Position numbers and translations under genes: made by a program. Shown one piece after another: positions 31,756 to 40,607 of a DNA stretch of 64,000 bases. This DNA is from Paenibacillus_E sp040812395. GTDB lineage: Bacteria; Bacillota; Bacilli; Paenibacillales; NBRC-103111. Where the stretch lies: contig NZ_JBFNXH010000001.1 of the NCBI RefSeq assembly GCF_040812395.1, positions 310,001 through 374,000 on the forward strand, in the 5' to 3' direction. Position 1 is the first letter of the stretch, and each line of letters begins with the position of its first letter. The notes under the pieces were generated by a model. It did not search any database, was not told where the DNA came from, and worked only from the letters and a program-made list of their open reading frames with translations.

Positions 31756-32439
31756 CTACTTCCGACTCGATGTAAGCACTTTCTTCACACCGTTACCAAT
31801 TAGTATTAAAACAACGAAAACAGCCAAAAGCAACAATAGCCTGCCTTTGTATTTCTGAAAATGAAACAAGTCATGGGCAATCATCGATTCCAGAAAAACA
31901 ATGGGAAGTTTGCCGATTATAGTTCCCCATAGAAACTGAGAAAAGCGCATACGCGTAAGACCAGCTGCAAAATTTATCGCAGAGGATGGCAGAATTGGAA
32001 TGAGCCTACCGATAAATACATAAAAAAAGCCTTGCTTCTCCATACGCTCACTAAACTGCGTAACAAGCGGAAACTTTTGCAACTTTTTCTCCACCCAAGC
32101 ATGTCCATAATAACGCGCAAAATAAAAAGAAGCAATTGCCCCCAGACAAGACATCACATAGTTGACAACAAAGCCCCATTTAATACCGAAAATCGCGACA
32201 TTCGTTCCTGCGATAAGCACAAACGGAATAAACGGAAAAAATGTTTGAAAAAAAATCAATGCCATGCCGATGCCTTTTCCTATCCAACCAAGATCTCTTA
32301 GGTGTTCAGACAGCTGCCTCATATTGCTATGCGTAAGCTTAATGCCCACTGGATGGAAGAACAAAAAATAAAGCAAACTCACAAGTAAAATGAGTGCAAT
32401 TCCGATTTTCAAAAAACGCATTCTTCTAAATACTGACAA
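31756..32439 (-). CDS. TVP38/TMEM64 (VTT domain) membrane protein
   Basis: 227-residue membrane protein of the DedA-like VTT family with about six helices: one at 12-30, and others from 53 to 215. The signature FIGRLIPILPSSAINFAAGL at about 143-162 is clear, and FIPFVLIAGTNVAIFG comes before it. Related proteins are lipid scramblases or transporters in eukaryotes and flippases for undecaprenyl phosphate in bacteria (DedA, DUF368, UptA); function here is inferred. Short basic C terminus in the cytoplasm. Stand-alone gene, minus strand. Confidence 0.88.
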   Translation of the reverse strand: MSVFRRMRFLKIGIALILLVSLLYFLFFHPVGIKLTHSNMRQLSEHLRDLGWIGKGIGMALIFFQTFFPFIPFVLIAGTNVAIFGIKWGFVVNYVMSCLGAIASFYFARYYGHAWVEKKLQKFPLVTQFSERMEKQGFFYVFIGRLIPILPSSAINFAAGLTRMRFSQFLWGTIIGKLPIVFLESMIAHDLFHFQKYKGRLLLLLAVFVVLILIGNGVKKVLTSSRK

Positions 32440-32590
32440 CTTTCGACCATCCCTTCCCTTTGACCCAACTATTGTACCATGTTAACCAAGCTTCAGGAAG
32501 AGGGATCTGGGAAGCGTATTCTTGCCCAGTCTTTCATTGCTACAGGATTCCCTTCCGCTGTCAAATTATGAGTGCAACGGGAAGCACTAC

Positions 32591-32624
32591 AAAACAAAAA
32601 GCACTGTCCTACGACAAGTGCTTC
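32591..32624 (-). terminator. Intrinsic terminator of the diguanylate cyclase gene
   Basis: The stem AAGCACTTGTC/GACAGTGCTT with one bulged T is followed on minus by T-rich DNA, 5 bases after the stop. Confidence 0.85.
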
Positions 32625-32628
32625 TGAA

Positions 32629-34617
32629 TTAACCGGCTTGAATGCGGTTACGGCCGTTATTTTTGGCTTGATATAGCGCCATATCTGCCCGATAGAAGAG
32701 TGACTCCACACTAATCTTGTCTTCTTCCCAGTTCCAATCCGATACCCCGCAGGAAACCGTCACCTGAGGACTCGTCTCTTCCTGAACACGCACTCGGATT
32801 CGCTCCGCGATACGAAGCGTCTGATCCTTAGCTACTTGTGGCAAATAGACCGCAAGCTCTTCTCCGCCCCATCTCGCCGCGATATCACTGTCGCGAATGC
32901 TTGATTTAATGATCTGACTGACTTGGATTAATATTTTATCTCCTACTTGATGACCGTATGTGTCATTGACCCGTTTGAAATTGTCTATATCAACAACAAT
33001 AAGCGAACCGCAGAAATCTTTCTTCTGCATCATATTAGCCTGCTCGTCTAAATAATGCCGAACATAGAGCCCAGTCAAGTTATCTGTAATGACCATTCTT
33101 CTTACTTCTGCGTGGAGTGAAGCATTGGTCATGGCGAGCCCGATATGCCCTGACAACACCTGAAGCAGCTTGTAATTATCATAGGAGAAAAAATTTGGCT
33201 TATTGTGCACAACGAGAATGACCCCGACCACCTCTCCATTCACAAGAATGGGCGAACCAATCAGCGATCGGCAATTCGTAACTTGCATCAATTTGGAATC
33301 GACTTTGGAATTGGCCCAATAATCAGAAATGATAACCGGTTCTTTCGTTGTATAAATAAGTCCTGAAAAGCCTTGATCAAGCGTAAAACTCTCTTGAAAC
33401 ATCATGGGTAAATTGCTGGCTTGTACAATCAAATGCTCGCTAATCGGATCCGTTTGCAGAATACAGCAGTAATCTGCGCCAAATATCGTCAATAACTCAC
33501 TGGACGCAAAATTAAAAATTTCGTTAAGTCTTAAACTTTGATTCAATTGCTTTGTAATTTCATTAATCAATCGAAGCTCATTAATAAGTAAATTAGACTG
33601 CTCGTAAAGCTTTGCGTTTTCGAAAGCAGAGCCTGCCGTATCCGCTAACAGCGAAATAAATTGCAAATCGGAATCATCCACGAAGTGTGACTCGAACTGC
33701 AGGTGCAACACCCCATAAACCCCTTGCTTCCCTGACAGCGGAACAGCAATATTGGCTGCGCTAGACGTTGCAGATACTTTATCGGGTTGGAAAATAAGAT
33801 GTCCTTCCATAAAAGCGCGGGTACAAATGTCGTCATCTAAACTTTGAAAATTCAGCGGTTTTACAGGCAAATTCGTACTGGTATTATCCTGAGACAACAA
33901 CAAATCAACTTGAATATCCGGATACACATTGTAGATGCTCTCAATAACCTCAGTCAAAACCGAATCCACATCGATTTTGGCATGCAGCTTTTTCGATGCC
34001 TCGAACAACACATTCTGTTTCTTGAAATCCCGTTCACTTTGCTTATTTTGTTCCATTAACTGTTCGTATTTATTACGTTCCATTAACACCTGCATGTAGC
34101 TGTTAATGGAAACTGCTAATGTATAAAATAAATTTGTAATCTCATCAGGCTCTACATTAGATTGGGTCAATAGTCCCAAATATCCAATGAGATTATTTTG
34201 TGCATCTCTCACTGGAATTGCTGCGCTTGATGCCGATTGCAATTCAGTTGCTCCCATTTCTTCACACGACATGTGCTGGAGCGTTGCAGACTCGGCACAG
34301 CGTGCAAAAGGATTATCCCCTCTAACCATGTGGCTCCATGAGGTGCCTCTCGTCAACAGATGAGTGGCAAGAGAGATTGCATTCGAGTAATTAAAAACGA
34401 CTTCAAGATCCAAATTAACGCATAACAGCGCCGTTTGCTGGGGAATCATAACTAAACCAACGTCATTCTTCCAAAAAACTAAAGCATCTTGCAGCGCCTG
34501 TCGGATATCCTGACCAACAACAGGAAAACTGTTTGAAAGAACAAGTCCTTGACGAAGGAAATCTTCGAAGTGCTTAGTATAACTATGTTGTTTACTGCTA
34601 CGAAGTGATTCGCTCAT
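32629..34617 (-). CDS. GAF-GAF-GGDEF diguanylate cyclase
   Basis: 662-residue soluble sensor. An N-terminal domain of GAF/PAS-like sensory type (about 15-180), an intermediate coiled region, and GAF domains at about 195-345 and 365-500 precede a GGDEF domain from 505. The active site is GGEEL at 584-588 (FxLxxD/NLTGLYVRH also present), and an RxxD inhibition site RDSD at 575-578 is intact, so product feedback is likely. It should make cyclic di-GMP from GTP in response to a ligand. No membrane segment is seen. The gene is monocistronic. Confidence 0.9.
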   Translation of the reverse strand: MSESLRSSKQHSYTKHFEDFLRQGLVLSNSFPVVGQDIRQALQDALVFWKNDVGLVMIPQQTALLCVNLDLEVVFNYSNAISLATHLLTRGTSWSHMVRGDNPFARCAESATLQHMSCEEMGATELQSASSAAIPVRDAQNNLIGYLGLLTQSNVEPDEITNLFYTLAVSINSYMQVLMERNKYEQLMEQNKQSERDFKKQNVLFEASKKLHAKIDVDSVLTEVIESIYNVYPDIQVDLLLSQDNTSTNLPVKPLNFQSLDDDICTRAFMEGHLIFQPDKVSATSSAANIAVPLSGKQGVYGVLHLQFESHFVDDSDLQFISLLADTAGSAFENAKLYEQSNLLINELRLINEITKQLNQSLRLNEIFNFASSELLTIFGADYCCILQTDPISEHLIVQASNLPMMFQESFTLDQGFSGLIYTTKEPVIISDYWANSKVDSKLMQVTNCRSLIGSPILVNGEVVGVILVVHNKPNFFSYDNYKLLQVLSGHIGLAMTNASLHAEVRRMVITDNLTGLYVRHYLDEQANMMQKKDFCGSLIVVDIDNFKRVNDTYGHQVGDKILIQVSQIIKSSIRDSDIAARWGGEELAVYLPQVAKDQTLRIAERIRVRVQEETSPQVTVSCGVSDWNWEEDKISVESLFYRADMALYQAKNNGRNRIQAG

Positions 34618-34739
34618 GGCCTTCTCCTTTTACCGACAGACTGCAAACTAGTTTTCTTTCATCATATACACAACCATTATCATACTATTTTTCTGAGCTT
34701 ATTGCACTACTTTTTCGTATCCCATCTATGGAATGAGAC

Positions 34740-34768
34740 TTGACATGCCCGACTCTTTTTAATAAAAT
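34740..34768 (+). promoter_or_regulatory. Strong sigma-A promoter of rpsD
   Basis: TTGACA at 34740-34745 and TAAAAT at 34763-34768 are spaced exactly 17 bases. It points to a 5' leader of about 200 bases before the rpsD ATG. Confidence 0.8.
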
Positions 34769-34774
34769 TAGAAG

Positions 34775-34973
34775 TCGAGTACTAACATGATTTCGGTGAA
34801 TGCCATTTGTGTCACCCTCACTGCTTTTGCTCCTGCCAAGACAGCGGCTGAACTACTCTTGCCAGGGAATCTCAACAGAAAAGATTCGTAAGCAAAACCA
34901 GGCACAACGCTTCACCCCGACATCTTAGATGCAGTTCACTAACTACTATGTAAAAAGAAGGAGTTTTTCCTAC
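34775..34973 (+). promoter_or_regulatory. Long 5' leader of rpsD, possible S4 autoregulatory RNA
   Basis: About 200 bases lie between the promoter and the rpsD start and hold no gene. In B. subtilis S4 represses its own leader. I could not fold this region by hand with confidence, so the function is inferred from length and position. Confidence 0.4.
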
Positions 34974-35573
34974 ATGTCACGTTATACAGGTCCTAAATTT
35001 AAATTAAGCCGTCGTCTTGGTATTTCCTTGAGCGGTAATGGTAAAGATTTGAAACGTCCTTTCCCACCAGGCCAGCACGGTCCAGGACAACGCAAAAAAA
35101 TGAGCGGTTATGGCGTTCAATTGCAAGAAAAACAAAAGCTTCGTCATATGTACGGTTTGAGCGAAAAACAGTTCCGCAACTTGTTCGACAAAGCTTCCAA
35201 GCTTAAAGGTATCTCCGGTGAAAACTTCATGATCTTGCTGGAAAGCCGTCTGGACAACCTGGTTTACCGTCTAGGTCTTTCCAACTCACGTGCAGGCGCT
35301 CGTCAATTGGTTGCTCACGGTCACGTAACTGTGAACGGCAAAAAAGTAGATATCGCATCTTACACTGTATCTACTGGCGACGTGATCGCGCTTCGCGAAA
35401 GAAGCAAAGGTCTTTCAACTGTTAAAGAAGCTCTTGCTAACCGTAACTACCTTCCTACTTACCTCGAATTCAACGAGGCTGGCGTAGAAGGCAAGTACAT
35501 CCGTTTGCCAGAACGTTCTGAATTGCCACAAGAAATTGACGAGAAACAAATCGTCGAGTTCTACAGCCGTTAA
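34974..35573 (+). CDS. rpsD: 30S ribosomal protein S4
   Basis: 199-residue S4, the early-assembly 16S rRNA binding protein that also controls its own translation. The start MSRYTGPKFKLSRRLG is typical of Bacillales. The S4 RNA-binding motif is at 91-150 (RLDNLVYRLG, HGHVTVNGKKV). The AAGGAG site lies 10 bases before the ATG at 34974. It has no cysteine zinc-binding motif, so it is the zinc-independent form. The gene is single, with its own strong promoter and terminator. Confidence 0.97.
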   Translation: MSRYTGPKFKLSRRLGISLSGNGKDLKRPFPPGQHGPGQRKKMSGYGVQLQEKQKLRHMYGLSEKQFRNLFDKASKLKGISGENFMILLESRLDNLVYRLGLSNSRAGARQLVAHGHVTVNGKKVDIASYTVSTGDVIALRERSKGLSTVKEALANRNYLPTYLEFNEAGVEGKYIRLPERSELPQEIDEKQIVEFYSR

Positions 35574-35580
35574 TCACAAT

Positions 35581-35616
35581 AACCCCCTCAGGGATTACCC
35601 TGAGGGGGTTTCTTTA
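35581..35616 (+). terminator. Intrinsic terminator of rpsD
   Basis: A 13-bp perfect stem AACCCCCTCAGGG/CCCTGAGGGGGTT with a 4-base loop and T's. Confidence 0.93.
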
Positions 35617-35626
35617 GCTCATATTG

Positions 35627-36889
35627 TTAGTTCGCAAATTGAACGAGATAGTAGTTCTTTTTGCCTCGGCGAACGATCAAGTACGATCCCCCGAGTTTGC
35701 CTAGCTCGTTTGCTATTGCTTCAACCTGTGTGATTCGCACACCGTTAACCGTAACAGCACCGCTCTCAATATCTTGACGCGCTTGACGCTTGGAAGGCGC
35801 TGCACCTACCGAAATCAGCAAATCAACAAGCGGAATATCTTCCTGCTCCAAAGTCGTCGACGGAACATCCTTGAATGCCTCTTCAATCTCTGTACGAGAA
35901 AGCTCTTGCAGATTACCGCTAAACAAGGCCGCAGTAATATTGAGCGAACTTTGCAAGGCCTCTTCGCCGTGCACAAGTTTTGTGACTTCGCGGGCAAGCA
36001 CTTTTTGCGCTTCCCTTTTCTCCGGTTGCCCCTTCACTTCTTCTTCCAAACGCGCAATTTCGTCATGACTGATGAACGTAAAGTATTTGAGGAAACGAAC
36101 CACATCGTTATCATCCGTATTCACCCAGAATTGATAGAATTGGTATGGTGATGTTTTCGCTGCATCCAGCCAGATCGCTCCGCCTTCGGTTTTACCGAAC
36201 TTCTGTCCGTCACTTTTGGTTACGAGCGGAAGCGTCACACCATAAGCGCGCTTGTCCGTTGTTTTTCCGATTAACTCCAGCCCCGCAGTAATATTTCCCC
36301 ACTGATCACTTCCGCCAATTTGCAAGGAACAGTTTTTAGTTTCGTTTAACTTTAGGAAATCATACGATTGCAGGATCATGTAACTGAATTCCGTGAACGA
36401 AATCCCCTTCGTGATCCGAGAGTCCACTGAATCTTTTGCTAGCATGTAATTGACCGTAAAGTTTTTACCTACATCTCTCAAGAATTCAATCACATTCAGG
36501 GAACCCAGCCAGTCATAGTTATTCACTAATTGAGCTGGATTGTCCAACTGCTCTGAAAAATCCAGAAAACGCGATAGCTGATTTTTAATACTCTGAGACC
36601 ACGCGACAACGACCTCAGGCCCATTCAACGTGCGTTCATTTGCTTTGCCGCTGGGATCGCCAATTAAGCCAGTACCGCCGCCTACGAGTGCCAAAGGAAT
36701 ATGGCCGGCAAGCTGGAATCTCCGCAATGTCAATATCGGGAGCAAGCTGCCTATATGCAAGCTATCCGCCGTTGGGTCGAAACCGCAGTAGAGGGTAACT
36801 CTCTCCTCATTGAGCTTTTTGTCCAGACCCTCCCGATCCGTAATTTGATGAAGCAAGCCGCGAAACTCTAGATCCTGCAAAATACTCAT
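35627..36889 (-). CDS. tyrS: Tyrosyl-tRNA synthetase
   Basis: 420-residue class Ic synthetase joining tyrosine to tRNA-Tyr. In order: the HIGH-type motif HIGSLLPILTLRRFQ at about 45, the tyrosine pocket GSDQWGNI at about 190, KMSKS-type motif KFGKTEGG at about 229, and the C-terminal S4 domain (RQARQDIESGAVTVNGVRI). The ATG at 36889 follows GGGAG; forty upstream in-frame codons lie in the T-box leader and are not translated. Transcription is controlled by the T-box at 36921-37216, read when tRNA-Tyr is uncharged. Convergent with rpsD. Confidence 0.95.
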   Translation of the reverse strand: MSILQDLEFRGLLHQITDREGLDKKLNEERVTLYCGFDPTADSLHIGSLLPILTLRRFQLAGHIPLALVGGGTGLIGDPSGKANERTLNGPEVVVAWSQSIKNQLSRFLDFSEQLDNPAQLVNNYDWLGSLNVIEFLRDVGKNFTVNYMLAKDSVDSRITKGISFTEFSYMILQSYDFLKLNETKNCSLQIGGSDQWGNITAGLELIGKTTDKRAYGVTLPLVTKSDGQKFGKTEGGAIWLDAAKTSPYQFYQFWVNTDDNDVVRFLKYFTFISHDEIARLEEEVKGQPEKREAQKVLAREVTKLVHGEEALQSSLNITAALFSGNLQELSRTEIEEAFKDVPSTTLEQEDIPLVDLLISVGAAPSKRQARQDIESGAVTVNGVRITQVEAIANELGKLGGSYLIVRRGKKNYYLVQFAN

Positions 36890-36920
36890 TAACATCCATC
36901 TCCCTTTTCTAAAAAAATAC

Positions 36921-37216
36921 AAAAAAGCCTTCACATCCACAAAGGGACGAGAAGACTTGACTCGCGGTACCACCCTAATTAAAACAGCAGCTGCGTACTT
37001 ATATAACAAAACCGTTATATACCCCGGCTAACTATTTTCACTCGACAACCGTTAACGGGGCTTACCCGGCAAATGCTACTGCCGCAGCGCAATGCTGCAG
37101 GTTCCCAATTGCTGCTCAAGACCGTAATTCACTAACCCGCAGGTACCGGTTCGCACCCTCCACCGGCTCTCTGAAAGCATCCGCAAGCTACCTACTGCTG
37201 ATCCATCCACGCATTT
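36921..37216 (-). promoter_or_regulatory. T-box riboswitch (tyrosine) upstream of tyrS
   Basis: The invariant T-box AATTAGGGTGGTACCGCG lies at 36963-36980 on the minus strand. The specifier loop reads GTGAATTACGG, giving a UAC (Tyr) codon at 37124-37126. A stable terminator (stem 36926-36958 followed by T's) closes the leader just before tyrS. Stem I apical part GAGCCGGTGG with GCGAACCGGT is also recognisable. A promoter lies just upstream. Confidence 0.95.
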
Positions 37217-37222
37217 GTACAA

Positions 37223-37251
37223 TTTATATCACAGGATTGTATCGTTGTCAA
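37223..37251 (-). promoter_or_regulatory. Sigma-A promoter of the tyrS T-box leader
   Basis: On the minus strand TTGACA (37246-37251) and TATAAA (37223-37228) are 17 bases apart. Transcription would start around 37216 and so include the whole T-box. Confidence 0.85.
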
Positions 37252-37279
37252 ACGGCGCGGTCGCAGCTTTTCTTCATCA

Positions 37280-37309
37280 TTACCGCTAAAGAAGCAATTA
37301 TGGTATAAT
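37280..37309 (+). promoter_or_regulatory. Candidate extended -10 promoter of the PBP1A gene
   Basis: TGG-TATAAT at 37301-37309 is an extended -10; a weaker TTACCG -35 lies 18 bases upstream. It is 34 bases before the ATG and next to the T-box promoter on the opposite strand. Confidence 0.65.
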
Positions 37310-37342
37310 ATACCCGTTCATGTTAGGAGGAAATTGGAACTT

Positions 37343-40300
37343 ATGCGTAATATTTTTGCCAAATGGAATCGTCCTTGGGTGCGGACAACATTTAAAGTAA
37401 CCTGGATCACTTTGAAATGGTGCATCATTGCCGCCTTCTTAGCCGGCCTGATAGGCGGCTCCGCGGCATTCGGATACGTTAGCGCACTTGTCAAAAAAGA
37501 CCCTGTGCGCACACAAGAATCGATTCGCCAGCAAATTCAAGAAAATGCAGTCACTGGCTTTGCCTACTTCAATGACGATACCATCATCGGCCAATTACGT
37601 ACAGAAGAGGACAGGCGGCTTGTTGCCCTGGCAGATATCCCGCAAGTCGTGCTGGACGCTGTGTTATCCATTGAAGACAAGGATTTCTACAGCCACAAAG
37701 GGATTGATTTCCGCGGCTTGTACCGCGCTGTCACCCAGAAACTTTTGAACGAAGATGTGCAAACAGGCGGAAGTACCATTACACAACAGTTAGCCAGACG
37801 AGTATTTCTAACGCTGGATCGCGACGACGGACGGAAAGCACGGGAGTTGCTGCTTGCTCTGCGCATGGAACGACTGATGTCGAAGGATGAAATCCTCCTT
37901 GCGTATTTAAACAAAATCCCTTATGGGAATGGCGCTACCGGCTACAATCTGTATGGGATCAAAGCTGCAGCCAAAGGCTTGTTTAATATCGATGACCTAG
38001 CCAAGTTAAACTTGGCGCAAGCAGCTTACCTGGCCGGCTTGCCCCAACTGCCGTCACAGTACTCCGCATTCACGAGCAAGCCAGAATTTGATGAGGATGG
38101 CTTCAAACGCGCCGTCACTCGCCAACAGCTTGTTCTGAAACGGATGTTAGAGGAAAAGAAAATTACAAATGAACAATATCAAGATGCACTGAAATTTGAT
38201 CTTCATGCATCCATGCCGACTGCTTCTCAGAAGGCCTACACAACGTATCCTTATCTCATGATCGAAACGGAAAGAGAAGCCGCAGAAATCCTGCTCAAAA
38301 TCCAGAAGCCGGATCTCGATCCCAAGAAAAATCAAGCGGCCTATAATGAAGCGTTGAAAGGTGTACAAACCCAACTGCTGCGTGGCGGGTATCAAATTTA
38401 TACAACGATTGACAAAACCATTTATGACTCGATGCATGATATTGCCGGCAATGCAAAAAACTTCGCTCCGACCGATGAGAAAAAAGGCATTGAGCAAGTC
38501 GGCGCCATCATGATTGACAGTAAGAATGGCGAGATAAAGGGCATGATTGAAGGCCGCAATTTCTTTGACGAACAGCTTAATCACGCGACACAAGCTTATA
38601 GACAGCCCGGTTCTACCATGAAACCGATTGCCGCCTACATTCCGGCTTTGGAAAAAGGAGCAATCCAGCCGGCAAGCGTACTGGATGATGTGCCGATTAT
38701 CTTAAAAGATGGCACCAAGGGTTTCCATATTCCAGAAAACTGGGATCATAAGTTTCACGGTTTAATGACAGCACGAAGGGCTTTAAACCAGTCTTACAAC
38801 ATTCCTGCCATAGACCTGTTTCTGAATAAAGTCGGCATCGATGAGGCTTGGGACTTTGCCAAAAAATTAGGCATCACTTCGATACAGAAAGAAGATTATT
38901 ATGCGCAAACCGGTGTTATTGGCGGTCTAAGCCGAGGCACATCCGTGAAGGATTTGACTGGCGCTTACGCTTCTATCCCGAACAAAGGCGTATTCAATGA
39001 AACGTTCATGATCCGCACCATTAAAGATTCGAACGGTAACATTATTTATGAACATGAGCAAAAACCAACGCAAGTATACTCAGAGCAATCTGCATATCTC
39101 ATTACGGATATGATGAAAACGGTCATTAGCCAAGGTACGGCAACAGATCTAATGAAGAAGTATAAGTCCTACGGGAAAATAGAAATTTCAGGAAAAACCG
39201 GTTCAACGCAAGACGATGCGGACGCCTGGTTCATGGGCTTTACGCCCGATATCACTGTTGGTGTGTGGATTGGCTACGATCAACCGGTTAACAAGTTGTC
39301 ATCCAAAACGCTGCAAACGTATCATGCCAAAGATATTTGGGCACTGATTATGAACAGTACGATCGAGCAAAAGCCAAATCTGTTCCCTACCAAAACGTTC
39401 GAAAAACCCGATGGCATTGTATCCGCCACAGTTTCCAGCATTTCTGGCAAGCTGCCGAATGAGTTAACGAGCAAATCCAACCTTGTGACCACTGATATTT
39501 TCAATAAAAAGTATGTGCCAAGCGAAGAAGACAATGTCATGGTGAACGCCAAAATCAGCTCGTATAACGGTCTCAATTATTTGGCACAAGACAGTACGCC
39601 AGCTGATTTCGTACAAGAGAAAACGGTAATTAAAAGACAAAAATCAATTAGCCAGTTGTTAAAAGAAGTGCAGGACGCAATGAGCAAGCTTCCAGAGAAA
39701 AGCAGGAAACCGATCGACAATTACAAGCCATCGGATTATGACGACGATGCTCCATCAGAAACGGATCCTCGCGTCGACGACGGCAAAGCGCCGGAAACTC
39801 CTACAACTGTTGTCGCAACGAAATCTGGCGATACGGCAGTCGTGACCTTCCAGGCAAGCCCTAACCCCGATCTGGTTGGGTATCGCTTCTATCGTTCTGA
39901 CAACCATGGTAAATTTCAATTATTGGGCGGCAGAGTGGTTCTGGCTGGGGCTGAAACGAAGTTCGTAGATCAAGTGCCTGCTTCCAGTTTAATGGGCTAC
40001 TATGTAACAGCTGTGGATGTCGCCGGGAAAGAGTCTGCACCAAGCCGCTCTGTATATACAGATGGAAGCTCAATAGATACTTTATTTGTTCCACCGGGCG
40101 ACGGCAGTCAGATACCAGGAAATACGAACTCTGGAACTGTTATTAACAACGGTGGCAGCACCGACGGTTCTACAGGCTCTGGCAACAGCACAAACGCCAC
40201 CAATCCTGGCGGAGAAGCACATAATAGCATCAAAGATCTGCCTTCCGCACCAACCGGTGTTAAAGCCAAAGAAGACGGTGCTGGCCTTAATCTTACCTGG

Positions 40301-40507
40301 AAAGCAAACTCCCCCAAAGAAAAGGTCAAACAGTATTATGTCTACTACAGCGATAAAGAAAAAGGCCCCTATACGAAGTTAGGTTCTGTGAAGGATGCAA
40401 CCGAATTTCATTATTATGCTGCTGCCTATAACGGCTATTATAAAATAACGGCAATAAATGAAGCCGGCGAATCTAAAGCATCCAATTCAATCGCCTATAA
40501 CAAATAA
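37343..40507 (+). CDS. Class A penicillin-binding protein, PBP1A family
   Basis: 1054-residue bifunctional cell wall synthase. One membrane helix at 24-46 after a cytoplasmic tail, a GT51 glycosyltransferase domain with Glu111 in EDKDFYSHKG and GGSTITQQL at 142-150, a transpeptidase domain with Ser424-TMK, SYN 484-486 and KTG 618-620, then an Asp/Pro/Ser-rich linker. At the C terminus two fibronectin type III-like domains (about 813-895 and 965-1054) sit on either side of a Gly/Ser/Asn/Thr linker. The ATG at 37343 is preferred to a TTG three codons earlier that is only 3 bases from AGGAGG. It ends with a terminator. Confidence 0.93.
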   Translation: MRNIFAKWNRPWVRTTFKVTWITLKWCIIAAFLAGLIGGSAAFGYVSALVKKDPVRTQESIRQQIQENAVTGFAYFNDDTIIGQLRTEEDRRLVALADIPQVVLDAVLSIEDKDFYSHKGIDFRGLYRAVTQKLLNEDVQTGGSTITQQLARRVFLTLDRDDGRKARELLLALRMERLMSKDEILLAYLNKIPYGNGATGYNLYGIKAAAKGLFNIDDLAKLNLAQAAYLAGLPQLPSQYSAFTSKPEFDEDGFKRAVTRQQLVLKRMLEEKKITNEQYQDALKFDLHASMPTASQKAYTTYPYLMIETEREAAEILLKIQKPDLDPKKNQAAYNEALKGVQTQLLRGGYQIYTTIDKTIYDSMHDIAGNAKNFAPTDEKKGIEQVGAIMIDSKNGEIKGMIEGRNFFDEQLNHATQAYRQPGSTMKPIAAYIPALEKGAIQPASVLDDVPIILKDGTKGFHIPENWDHKFHGLMTARRALNQSYNIPAIDLFLNKVGIDEAWDFAKKLGITSIQKEDYYAQTGVIGGLSRGTSVKDLTGAYASIPNKGVFNETFMIRTIKDSNGNIIYEHEQKPTQVYSEQSAYLITDMMKTVISQGTATDLMKKYKSYGKIEISGKTGSTQDDADAWFMGFTPDITVGVWIGYDQPVNKLSSKTLQTYHAKDIWALIMNSTIEQKPNLFPTKTFEKPDGIVSATVSSISGKLPNELTSKSNLVTTDIFNKKYVPSEEDNVMVNAKISSYNGLNYLAQDSTPADFVQEKTVIKRQKSISQLLKEVQDAMSKLPEKSRKPIDNYKPSDYDDDAPSETDPRVDDGKAPETPTTVVATKSGDTAVVTFQASPNPDLVGYRFYRSDNHGKFQLLGGRVVLAGAETKFVDQVPASSLMGYYVTAVDVAGKESAPSRSVYTDGSSIDTLFVPPGDGSQIPGNTNSGTVINNGGSTDGSTGSGNSTNATNPGGEAHNSIKDLPSAPTGVKAKEDGAGLNLTWKANSPKEKVKQYYVYYSDKEKGPYTKLGSVKDATEFHYYAAAYNGYYKITAINEAGESKASNSIAYNK

Positions 40508-40512
40508 GACGC

Positions 40513-40541
40513 AAAAGACCCGGGAATTCGGGTCTTTTTTG
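40513..40541 (+). terminator. Intrinsic terminator of the PBP1A gene
   Basis: A 10-bp perfect stem AAAAGACCCG/CGGGTCTTTT with a 6-base loop and following T's. Confidence 0.92.
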
Positions 40542-40552
40542 CATGCACATAA

Positions 40553-40594
40553 CAAAAATCCCTTTCTAACCACCGTTTGCGGTCAGAAAGGGAT
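40553..40594 (-). terminator. Intrinsic terminator of acsA
   Basis: On minus, ATCCCTTTCTGACC pairs with GGTTAGAAAGGGAT, followed by T's, just beyond the acsA stop. Confidence 0.88.
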
Positions 40595-40607
40595 GCTTTG
40601 AATACAA

